Source: an uncultured Bacilli bacterium | Lineage (GTDB): Bacteria > Bacillota_I > Bacilli_A > RFN20 > CAG-631 | Direction: 5' to 3' | NCBI GenBank assembly: GCA_934202505.1 | Contig: CAKPXW010000047.1 | Coordinates: 1 to 11,692 of the forward strand | Length of the DNA: 11,692 bases | Shown here: positions 1 to 5,655 of the stretch, one piece after another | Numbering within the stretch: position 1 is the stretch's first letter | Layout of the letters: every line of letters starts with the position of its first letter | The notes under the pieces: generated by a model | Databases searched by the model: none | Told to the model about the DNA's origin: nothing | What the model saw: the letters and a program-made list of their open reading frames with translations, nothing else | Translations under genes and position numbers: made by a program

Positions 1-676
1 AAGTTGTACGTTCTTTATTTTCAGCTTCAATTTGTTTTGGATTTTCTTTAACTCCAAATATTGTAAAGCAAATAAAGATAACTGAAAGAGTACATACTAC
101 AATTGAAACTATTCCATAAGCAGCGGATGTTGAACCACCAATAGCGTTTGACCCTGCTGTAAGCATTGGAACTACAAGTCCTAAAATTGCTCCACCAATT
201 CCAGCAAATAATATTGCTGTTGAGGTCAATTTATTTCTAGTATTAGCATCAGAAGTAAGTGAAGGAATCATTCCCCAATATGAAATATCGTGCATTGTAT
301 AAGTAATACTATATAAAAAATAAATTATACCAAACTCTACTACAAATCCCCAACCAGTAAGTTTAGAATTAAAAATTATAATAACAACTATAGCAGTAGA
401 AAGTACCCCTAAAGCTAACCATGGTTTAAACTTTCCCCATTTTGTCTTTGTTTTTTCAATGATAAATCCCATAATTGGGTCGTTTAGAGCATCAAAGACT
501 CTAGCAGCAATCATTATTCCTGTTACCGCAGCAATTTGGGAAGCATTTAAGCCTTTAGTAAATAAAATAAAAGTTAAGATAAAGTTTGCAAACAATTGAT
601 AAACCATATCTCTTCCTACTGTACCTAAAGGATACATTATCAAGTTTCTTTTAGGCATTTTTTCTTCGTTTTCCAT
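1..676 (-). CDS. GPH-family sugar/cation symporter (MelB-like), N-terminal 225 residues, cut by window edge
   Basis: This is a membrane transporter of the glycoside-pentoside-hexuronide:cation symporter family (MFS superfamily), expected to import a sugar or glycoside with H+ or Na+. Only the first 225 residues are in the window; family members are about 450-500 residues. The family signature is clear: D62, D66-P67, G70, then KTKTKWGKFKPW at 75-86 in the first cytoplasmic loop. A second typical stretch, DISYWGMIPSLTSDANTR, lies at about 130-147. Hydrophobic segments at about 12-38, 45-62, 86-103, 110-128, 152-172 and 187-207 fit six membrane helices. The start is the ATG at 676 with an AGGAG site at 684-688 that overlaps the stop codon of the upstream PIG-L gene, so translation is probably coupled. 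The substrate cannot be read from the sequence; the deacetylase neighbour suggests an N-acetylated or amino sugar (inference). Confidence 0.9.
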   Translation of the reverse strand, partial: MENEEKMPKRNLIMYPLGTVGRDMVYQLFANFILTFILFTKGLNASQIAAVTGIMIAARVFDALNDPIMGFIIEKTKTKWGKFKPWLALGVLSTAIVVIIIFNSKLTGWGFVVEFGIIYFLYSITYTMHDISYWGMIPSLTSDANTRNKLTSTAILFAGIGGAILGLVVPMLTAGSNAIGGSTSAAYGIVSIVVCTLSVIFICFTIFGVKENPKQIEAENKERTT

Positions 677-686
677 ATTTTTTCTC

Positions 687-1469
687 CTATTCTCCCATTT
701 CTGGTAAGCAATGCATTGTTGTCTTATTTAATATTCTAAAGCCTTCACAAGCACGTTTAAATTTTTTCATTCCAAATTCTATTGAGCGTAGCTTTAAATA
801 AAGTGCCACGCTATTAAAAGCAACACTATTTTTAGGATATTGTGAAGCATGCATACTTAATGCTTCTATTTGCTTTTTATAATGTTTTGTAGTTTTTACA
901 TATATATTAGGCTTTGCTGTCATATATAAAGCTATTGCTTCAATTTTAATATTTTCATTTAGTTTTTCATTGTCTAAATAATGTATAAATATTTCTGGAT
1001 AAGAGGCAAAATTTGCTAATTCTTTGCATGCCCTTCCAACATTTAGATGATCAAGATGTGTTTCACTTATCACATCGGGGTCAGGAGCAAATATTATTTC
1101 TGGATTTATACTATTAATTACTTTAGCAATTTCCTTTACTAATTTTTCATATGAATATTGATTTCCATCTTCTAAATCTAAAAACAACACTCTGTTAACT
1201 CCTAAAAAATTAGCTGATTTTATCGATTCCTTTTTTCTTATTTCTATTAATTGCATTGAAGTTAGTTCTTTACAATTTTCTTTTCCATATCTTCCATCTG
1301 TACAAATTAAAAATGTTATATTTTTCCCCATCTGTGAAAGTTTAGAAATAGTTGCGCCTGCACCTATCTCAATATCATCAGGATGTGGTCCTATAAAAAG
1401 AAAATTGTCATATTGTTCAATCTTTTTTTGTTTTATTGCTGTTTTTATAGCGAATTTTGTTAATCCCAT
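687..1469 (-). CDS. PIG-L (LmbE-like) family N-deacetylase
   Basis: A predicted zinc-dependent deacetylase of the PIG-L/LmbE fold, which removes acetyl groups from N-acetylglucosamine-type sugars or conjugates. The 260 residues carry both family motifs: HPDDIE at 29-34 (H29 and D32 as zinc ligands, D31 as likely catalytic base) and HLDH at 138-141 (H141 as third zinc ligand). There is no signal peptide, so it should act in the cytoplasm. It is the first gene of a two-gene operon with the sugar symporter, ten bases apart, which suggests the pair imports and deacetylates one substrate. Bacillithiol-type deacetylases (BshB) share the fold, but no bsh gene is visible and the transporter link argues for a catabolic or salvage role. 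The start is ATG at 1469, preceded by a weak purine-rich site. The exact substrate is unknown. Confidence 0.9.
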   Translation of the reverse strand: MGLTKFAIKTAIKQKKIEQYDNFLFIGPHPDDIEIGAGATISKLSQMGKNITFLICTDGRYGKENCKELTSMQLIEIRKKESIKSANFLGVNRVLFLDLEDGNQYSYEKLVKEIAKVINSINPEIIFAPDPDVISETHLDHLNVGRACKELANFASYPEIFIHYLDNEKLNENIKIEAIALYMTAKPNIYVKTTKHYKKQIEALSMHASQYPKNSVAFNSVALYLKLRSIEFGMKKFKRACEGFRILNKTTMHCLPEMGE

Positions 1470-1495
1470 ACTATTATTTCTCTTTCGTTATATTT

Positions 1496-1524
1496 ATTAT
1501 TGCATAATAAATACATTTTGTAAA
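1496..1524 (-). promoter_or_regulatory. Sigma-A type promoter of the PIG-L/symporter operon
   Basis: On the minus strand, TTTACA (1519-1524) is followed after exactly 17 bases by AATAAT (1496-1501). Each hexamer matches the consensus at five of six positions. The -10 box ends 26 bases before the deacetylase ATG, leaving a short leader. This separates the pair from the rpsR operon, whose terminator lies just upstream. Confidence 0.6.
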
Positions 1525-1573
1525 TTTTTCTATTAATATTTTAATAAAAATATTTGCATTTATACTATTTCAT

Positions 1574-1601
1574 AAAAAAAAAGACCACATATGTGATCTT
1601 T
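1574..1601 (-). terminator. Intrinsic terminator of the rpsF-ssb-rpsR operon
   Basis: A hairpin at 1580-1601 lies 16 bases past the rpsR stop and runs into a stretch of nine T on the minus strand (1574-1582). The one non-Watson-Crick pair is a G-U wobble in minus-strand RNA but would be an A-C mismatch in plus-strand RNA, which supports the orientation. Confidence 0.85.
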
Positions 1602-1617
1602 AATTTTATTTTAAAGA

Positions 1618-1842
1618 CTATTCTTCTACGTATGGAAGTAAAGCCATTTGACGTGCACGTTTAATAGCAATAGCTAATAATCTTTGATAACGAGCACTTG
1701 TACCAGTTACACGACGAGGAATAATTTTACCATTTGCAGATACAAATTTCTTTAATAATTCAACATCTTTGTAATCGATATATTTTATGTTATGTTGTGT
1801 AAAATAACATACTTTTTTTCTTTTTTGTTGTTTTTTGTACAT
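1618..1842 (-). CDS. rpsR: 30S ribosomal protein S18
   Basis: Small-subunit ribosomal protein S18, which binds 16S rRNA on the platform together with S6. The 74-residue length is typical. The conserved core is clear: KKVCYFTQHNIKYIDYKD near the N-terminus, then PRRVTGTSARYQRLLAIAIKRAR at about 42-64. Only one Cys (C12) is present, so this is the form without the zinc-binding cysteine set. It is the last gene of rpsF-ssb-rpsR. The start is ATG at 1842 with an AAAGGAA site upstream; a ten-base palindrome (ACTTATAAGT) fills the space between that site and the start codon. In related bacteria the S6:S18 pair represses its own operon by binding the leader RNA. Confidence 0.97.
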   Translation of the reverse strand: MYKKQQKRKKVCYFTQHNIKYIDYKDVELLKKFVSANGKIIPRRVTGTSARYQRLLAIAIKRARQMALLPYVEE

Positions 1843-1864
1843 ACTTATAAGTTCCTTTCTATGG

Positions 1865-1879
1865 CTTATTACTAATAAG
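1865..1879 (-). other. Small hairpin in the ssb-rpsR spacer
   Basis: CTTATT and AATAAG form a six-base-pair stem with a three-base loop in the 53-base spacer between ssb and rpsR, just before the rpsR ribosome binding site. It has no T-run, so it is not a terminator. It could be an RNA-processing or stability element that tunes S18 against SSB. In such AT-rich sequence a stem this short may also be chance. Confidence 0.3.
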
Positions 1880-1895
1880 TCATTTACTTTTCAAA

Positions 1896-2312
1896 TTAAA
1901 ATGGAAGATCATCATCTGAGAATGATATTGATGAGTCATCATTGTTATCATTTTCGTCGATAGAAATACCAGAGTTTCTATTACCATTATCTTCACTTGT
2001 TGCTTTAGGTTGCAAGTTTTGCACATTAGAACATACAAGTTCAATAATAGTAGCTTTTGTTCCATCTTTTCTATCATATGATCTTTGTTGAAGACGACCT
2101 TCAACGCCAATTAAGAAACCTTTTTTACAATATGTGGAAATGAATTTTGCTTGATTTCCCCATGCAGTACAATTCATAAATAATGTTTGTGCAGCAGTAC
2201 CATTGCCATCAACAGCAATTGTAAATGAAGCAACATCTTGACCGCTCGTTGTAGCTCTTAATTCAACGTCTCTTGTTAATCTTCCAACTAATACAGTTGA
2301 GTTAATTGTCAT
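1896..2312 (-). CDS. ssb: Single-stranded DNA-binding protein
   Basis: Replication and repair protein that coats single-stranded DNA as a tetramer. The 138-residue protein has the OB-fold start (TINSTVLVGRLTRDVELR at 2-19), the conserved W50 region (NCTAWGNQAKF), then VEGRLQQRSY, a flexible Asn/Asp-rich linker at about 105-128, and the acidic tip DDDLPF that recruits partner proteins in other bacteria. Its place between rpsF and rpsR is the standard Firmicute order. The ATG at 2312 has a near-perfect AAGGAGG site and starts 22 bases after the rpsF stop. The length is slightly below the 160-175 residues of many relatives, because of the short linker. Confidence 0.97.
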   Translation of the reverse strand: MTINSTVLVGRLTRDVELRATTSGQDVASFTIAVDGNGTAAQTLFMNCTAWGNQAKFISTYCKKGFLIGVEGRLQQRSYDRKDGTKATIIELVCSNVQNLQPKATSEDNGNRNSGISIDENDNNDDSSISFSDDDLPF

Positions 2313-2333
2313 ATTCTTTTCCTCCTTGATAGA

Positions 2334-2621
2334 TTATAAAGAAACAACCATTTCACGTAAAACGTTGACATCAATTCTACATTGACGTTCAAATTCTTTT
2401 ACACCCTTATCATTTTCTGATTCTACTTCTACTACAACATAGTATCCTGTAGTTTGGAAATTGATAGGATAAGCTAATTCACGAAGACCCCAATCTTTTT
2501 CATTAACTTCTACTTTATCGCCATTATTAATTAGACAATTGTGAAGTTTTTCTTGAAGATTTTTTCTATCTTCTTCGTTTAAACTAGCGTTAAGGATGTA
2601 CATAATTTCGTATTTTTTCAT
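2334..2621 (-). CDS. rpsF: 30S ribosomal protein S6
   Basis: Small-subunit ribosomal protein S6, which binds 16S rRNA as a complex with S18. The 95 residues match the family in length and pattern: MKKYEIMYILN at the start, WGLRELAYPINFQTTGYYVVVE in the middle (W and RELAYPI are signatures), and RQCRIDVNVLREMVV at the end. I chose ATG at 2621 rather than the in-frame GTG at 2630, because GTG overlaps the ribosome binding site GGGAGGTG (2628-2635), which sits at the right distance for the ATG. It is the first gene of rpsF-ssb-rpsR; the leader holds a hairpin that abuts this ribosome binding site. Confidence 0.97.
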   Translation of the reverse strand: MKKYEIMYILNASLNEEDRKNLQEKLHNCLINNGDKVEVNEKDWGLRELAYPINFQTTGYYVVVEVESENDKGVKEFERQCRIDVNVLREMVVSL

Positions 2622-2634
2622 TCTTAACACCTCC

Positions 2635-2669
2635 CTCTGGTCTTTGGCTATAGTTTTCCTATAGCAGAG
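2635..2669 (-). promoter_or_regulatory. Leader hairpin of rpsF, possible S6:S18 autoregulatory site
   Basis: In the short rpsF leader, the minus-strand RNA can fold as an outer CTCT/AGAG stem and an inner seven-pair stem GCTATAG/CTATAGC with a five-base GAAAA loop. The only irregularity is an eight-base bulge on the 3' side (CAAAGACC, 2639-2646). The hairpin touches the rpsF ribosome binding site. A stem with a one-sided bulge in this place resembles the S6:S18-binding leader motif known from other bacteria, but the CCG trinucleotide reported for that motif is not present, so the assignment is tentative. Confidence 0.5.
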
Positions 2670-2681
2670 ATTACCTCTCTC

Positions 2682-2710
2682 ATTTTACCAAAAACAACAT
2701 AAAATGTAAA
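2682..2710 (-). promoter_or_regulatory. Sigma-A type promoter of rpsF-ssb-rpsR
   Basis: TTTACA (2705-2710) and TAAAAT (2682-2687) are separated by exactly 17 bases on the minus strand, and TGG directly before the -10 box adds an extended -10 element. Transcription would start near 2675, giving a leader of about 54 bases made up almost entirely of the hairpin and the rpsF ribosome binding site. Confidence 0.75.
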
Positions 2711-2728
2711 TAATTAAGATAATTATTT
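2708..2728. repeat. Perfect 9-bp inverted repeat upstream of the rpsF promoter
   Basis: AAATAATTA and TAATTATTT flank a three-base centre (AGA). The repeat overlaps the last three bases of the -35 box of the rpsF promoter. Its position suits an operator or an AT-rich upstream element. With only A/T in the arms, chance is a real alternative. Confidence 0.4.
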
Positions 2729-2742
2729 ATGAAATAGTTTTT

Positions 2743-2781
2743 CCTTTCTATTATACATATACACAAAGAAAGGCTTTTTTT
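2743..2781 (+). terminator. Plus-strand terminator-like hairpin between spoVS and rpsF
   Basis: CCTTTCT (2743-2749) and AGAAAGG (2767-2773) form a seven-pair stem followed on the plus strand by C and seven T. On the minus strand there is no T-run, so it would not stop spoVS transcripts by the usual mechanism, though the hairpin could still protect the spoVS 3' end. No plus-strand gene lies upstream, so its use is unclear. The loop contains TATAAT on the minus strand without a usable -35 box. Confidence 0.4.
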
Positions 2782-2788
2782 GAAATTT

Positions 2789-3055
2789 TTAATTAGTTTT
2801 TTTTACAATAAATCTAATTGCTGTTTTCTTTTCATAGGCAATATTAACTTCTGCAAATACTGGAATTGCATACAAATCTTTTCCACCTAATACAATAAAT
2901 CCTCTAGCAATAGCAATTGCTTTTACTGCTTGGTTAATACTTCCTGCTCCTACGGCTTGAATGCTTACTTCATTTTGCTCTTTTAAAACATTAGCAATAG
3001 CTCCAGCCACTGCATTTGGGTTTGATTTTGTTGAAACCTTTATTAATTCAATCAT
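2789..3055 (-). CDS. spoVS: Stage V sporulation protein S
   Basis: SpoVS is a small Alba-fold-like, probably nucleic-acid-binding regulator that in Bacillus subtilis affects spore coat assembly and cell division; it also occurs in bacteria that do not sporulate. The 88 residues carry the family pattern: LIKVSTKSNPNAVAGAIANV at 4-23, IQAVGAGSINQAVKAIAIAR at about 32-51 and the closing KKTAIRFIVKK. It is the last gene of rny-ymdB-spoVS, the order also found in B. subtilis. The ATG at 3055 has a good GGAGGT site (3064-3069), but that site is locked in a 14-pair hairpin, so expression is probably controlled separately from ymdB. Presence of spoVS does not by itself show that the host makes spores. 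Confidence 0.95.
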   Translation of the reverse strand: MIELIKVSTKSNPNAVAGAIANVLKEQNEVSIQAVGAGSINQAVKAIAIARGFIVLGGKDLYAIPVFAEVNIAYEKKTAIRFIVKKTN

Positions 3056-3093
3056 AAAAAAATACCTCCATAGTATAATCTATGAAAGTATTT
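3056..3093 (-). promoter_or_regulatory. Terminator-like hairpin sequestering the spoVS ribosome binding site
   Basis: In the 45-base ymdB-spoVS spacer, minus-strand RNA can form a 14-pair stem (arms 3080-3093 and 3060-3073) with a six-base loop. The 3' arm contains the whole GGAGGT site of spoVS. Seven T in a row (3056-3062) end the arm and lead straight to the spoVS ATG. The two non-Watson-Crick pairs are G-U in minus-strand RNA but would be A-C in plus-strand RNA, so the fold belongs to the transcribed strand. It can act as an attenuator, as a block on translation, or as the ymdB terminator. Confidence 0.75.
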
Positions 3094-3100
3094 ATCTTTT

Positions 3101-3892
3101 CTATTCCACAATTTCGTTAATTCTACAAATTGATATGGCTTTTTTTGTATCTAAATTAATTTCAACAAGCACGCCATTTATCATCATAGGTCTTCTTGTT
3201 GAAACAGTAGTTGGAGTTCCATTTTTCATTCTTTCTACATATGAAATGTAATCATATCCAATTACACTATCTTTTGATCCACACATTCCAACATCGCTTA
3301 TATAAGCACATCCTTTTGGTAGAATTCTTTCATCGGCAGTTTGAACATGTGTATGTGTTCCAAATATCAAAGAAGCTTTTCCATCAAAATAATAGCCAAA
3401 CACATTTTTTTCTGCTGTTATTTCCGAATGAAAATCAATAATGTAAACATAATTATCATCATATATTTTATCAAAATATGTAAAGCAACTTTCTTTATTT
3501 GGAAAATTCATAGCATGATCGCCTAAAATATTAACTACTTTTATTGTTTTGTCTTTGAATTTAAAGCTATATTCTTTATGACTATCAAATTTAACATCCA
3601 AGTCAGTAAAATTAGCAGGAATTAACAAATTATCAGTTTTATCAATATAATCATAAATTTCTTTTTTACCAAAAGTATGATTTCCCATTGTCATAACATC
3701 AATTTTGGTATTTCTATATTGCAAGTAATGCTTATATAAAAGTCCATCTCCATGAGAAGTATTTTCGACATTGACAATTAATAAATCTGCATTATATTTT
3801 TCTTTCAATTTATCAATATTTTCAAGAATAGCGTTTCTTCCCGCTTTTCCTACAACATCTCCTATAGCTAAAACTCTAATACTATTTGGCAA
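3101..3892 (-). CDS. ymdB: YmdB-type metallophosphoesterase (TIGR00282 family)
   Basis: A dinuclear-metal phosphoesterase; the B. subtilis member hydrolyses 2',3'- and 3',5'-cyclic nucleotides and influences biofilm and motility gene expression. The 263 residues keep the metal-site pattern: GD at 11-12, VEN at 42-44, GNH at 70-72, FHSE from 154 (H155) and GTHTHVQTAD from 178 (H180, H182), followed by AYISDVGMCG. The start is inferred as TTG at 3892, with GAGGG nine bases upstream. This makes the gene overlap the end of rny by 11 bases, implying translational coupling. The B. subtilis protein begins at the residue matching I5, where only ATT is present, so TTG is the better choice. The protein probably works with RNase Y in RNA turnover (inference from the operon). 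Confidence 0.93.
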   Translation of the reverse strand: MPNSIRVLAIGDVVGKAGRNAILENIDKLKEKYNADLLIVNVENTSHGDGLLYKHYLQYRNTKIDVMTMGNHTFGKKEIYDYIDKTDNLLIPANFTDLDVKFDSHKEYSFKFKDKTIKVVNILGDHAMNFPNKESCFTYFDKIYDDNYVYIIDFHSEITAEKNVFGYYFDGKASLIFGTHTHVQTADERILPKGCAYISDVGMCGSKDSVIGYDYISYVERMKNGTPTTVSTRRPMMINGVLVEINLDTKKAISICRINEIVE

Positions 3893-5471
3893 TTTCAGTA
3901 GCCCTCGTTTCTCTTACAACTGTTACTTTGATTTGACCTGGATAAGTTAGTTCGTTTTCAATCTTGTCTTTTATATCTCTTGCAATCTTGAATGCTTGTA
4001 CATCATCAATTTTTTCTGGTACAACCATAACACGAATTTCTCTACCTGCTTGAATAGCATAAGCATTAGAAACGCCATCGAATCCTTTTGAAATATTTTC
4101 AAGTTGTTCAATACGTTTAATATATGTATCTAATGTTTCGCTTCTAGCTCCAGGTCTTGCAGCAGATAATGTATCAGCCGCAGAAACCAAATGAGCAATT
4201 ACATATTTTGCTGGAACATCACCATGGTGTGATTCAATTGAATTAATAACAACCTCACTTTCGTTAAACTTTTTAGCATAACGTACGCCTAATTCAACAT
4301 GAGAACCTTCCATTTCAAAGTCCAAAGCTTTACCTATATCATGTAATAAACCTGCACGTTTTGCAAGTTGTTGATCAACGCCAAGTTCTGCAGCCATAAC
4401 ACCTGCAAGAGAAGCCACCTCAATTGAATGAGTTAAGGCATTTTGACCATAACTTGTTCTAAAAGTAAGTCTGCCAATTAATTCTACTAATTCTTTGTTC
4501 ATCTTTGGTAAATTTAACTTAAATAAAGCATCTTCTCCGGCCTTTTTTATTACTTCTTTTACTTCTTGGCGAGATTTTTCTATTATTTCTTCAATTTTAC
4601 CAGGTTGAATTCTTCCATCTTTAATCAATGTCTCTAAAGACTTTCTTGCAATTTCACGTCTAATTGGATCGAAACAAGAAACTGTAATAACTTCTGGAGT
4701 ATCATCAATAATTAAATCAACGCCTGTTAGTTGTTCAATTGTTTTAATGTTTCTACCTTCACGGCCAATAATTCTACCTTTCATTTCATCAGATGGTAGA
4801 GCGACAACTGACACTGTTCTTTCAGATGCAACTTCTTGAGAATATTTATCAACAGCTATTCCTAAAATTTCCCTTGCAAGTTCTGCAGCTCTTTCATGAG
4901 TTTCTTCTTCTTTTTCTTTAATATAAGCTGCCATTTCATGTTCTGTTTTTTCGCTTACTCTTCTAAATAATTCTTTTTTAGCATCTTCTTGAGTCATTTT
5001 TGCAACTTTTTCAAGTTCAACAATAATAGAATCAATTTTTGCTTGTAATTCTACTTGTTTACGATCTAAATCTTTGCTTTTGTTATCTAATTGTTGATTT
5101 AATTGTTTAATCGAATCTTCTTTTTGGGCAATAACCATTTCACGAACATCAATTTGTTGTTCATGAGCAATTATTTTCTTTTCAAGTTCTAGGACTTGAT
5201 CCTTACGATCTTTTGCTTCTTTTTCAGCAGCAACTTTTAGTTCTAAAGCCGCAGCACGCCCTTCAATTTGTGCTGACTTTGTAATTTGATTAGATTTAAC
5301 TTCAGCATCTTTGATTATCATTTCTGCCTTTTTTTGGGCATCTTTATAGCCAAATATTGGAATTAGTTTTAATACAACAGCGCCTAAAACCAAGCCTACT
5401 ATTAATGCAACAATAAGAAATAGAACAAAAATAGGTGCATCAATCGCAAACAAAATTTGATTGATAAACAT
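3882..5471 (-). CDS. rny: Ribonuclease Y
   Basis: Membrane-anchored endoribonuclease that starts mRNA decay in many Gram-positive bacteria. The 529 residues show all parts in order: one membrane helix (about 13-38), a long charged coiled coil (about 42-205), a KH RNA-binding domain with the GREG loop at 236-239, and an HD domain with HSIEVA (about 350), the catalytic HD pair H377-D378 in LLHDIGK, ESHHGD, and the ARPGAR signature near 450. Length is close to the 520 residues of B. subtilis. The ATG at 5471 has an AGGAGG site. It leads the rny-ymdB-spoVS operon and overlaps ymdB by 11 bases. Nothing is missing, and this is the best-supported long gene in the window. Confidence 0.98.
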   Translation of the reverse strand: MFINQILFAIDAPIFVLFLIVALIVGLVLGAVVLKLIPIFGYKDAQKKAEMIIKDAEVKSNQITKSAQIEGRAAALELKVAAEKEAKDRKDQVLELEKKIIAHEQQIDVREMVIAQKEDSIKQLNQQLDNKSKDLDRKQVELQAKIDSIIVELEKVAKMTQEDAKKELFRRVSEKTEHEMAAYIKEKEEETHERAAELAREILGIAVDKYSQEVASERTVSVVALPSDEMKGRIIGREGRNIKTIEQLTGVDLIIDDTPEVITVSCFDPIRREIARKSLETLIKDGRIQPGKIEEIIEKSRQEVKEVIKKAGEDALFKLNLPKMNKELVELIGRLTFRTSYGQNALTHSIEVASLAGVMAAELGVDQQLAKRAGLLHDIGKALDFEMEGSHVELGVRYAKKFNESEVVINSIESHHGDVPAKYVIAHLVSAADTLSAARPGARSETLDTYIKRIEQLENISKGFDGVSNAYAIQAGREIRVMVVPEKIDDVQAFKIARDIKDKIENELTYPGQIKVTVVRETRATEIAK

Positions 5472-5525
5472 ATGTCCTTTTCCTCCTGTTTATAACCTAG
5501 TTGATACGAACCATGTATCGTTTTT

Positions 5526-5554
5526 ATTTTACTACTTTTTAGAAGAAAACACAA
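5526..5554 (-). promoter_or_regulatory. Possible promoter of rny-ymdB-spoVS
   Basis: TAAAAT (5526-5531) matches the -10 consensus at five positions, and 17 bases upstream lies TTGTGT (5549-5554), which keeps only the TTG of a -35 box. The recA terminator lies just upstream, so a promoter in this gap is expected. The leader would be about 48 bases, with a small GATAC/GTATC hairpin. Confidence 0.5.
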
Positions 5555-5589
5555 CATTAAAACTTTTTTATTTAAACTATCCTAAATGT

Positions 5590-5620
5590 AAAAATAAAAC
5601 GATATCGAAATTGATATCGT
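5590..5620 (-). terminator. Intrinsic terminator after recA
   Basis: ACGATATC and GATATCGT form a perfect eight-pair stem with a six-base loop (5599-5620), followed on the minus strand by TTTATTTTT. It lies 35 bases beyond the recA stop codon and separates recA from rny. Confidence 0.8.
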
Positions 5621-5655
5621 CCTATTTAAATATTATTTTAATTAGAAATTTTTAT

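Noticed and set aside
1880..2110. Second minus-strand frame inside ssb
   Set aside because: It lies fully within ssb in another frame, with low-complexity Met/Leu-rich sequence and no start signal.
2961..3251. Plus-strand open frame antisense to spoVS and ymdB
   Set aside because: It is the shadow of two well-supported minus-strand genes, has no ribosome binding site and no known protein pattern.
5500..5530. Plus-strand terminator-like hairpin upstream of rny (GATAC/GTATC then T-rich)
   Set aside because: The stem has only five pairs and no plus-strand gene precedes it. I treat it as part of the rny leader.
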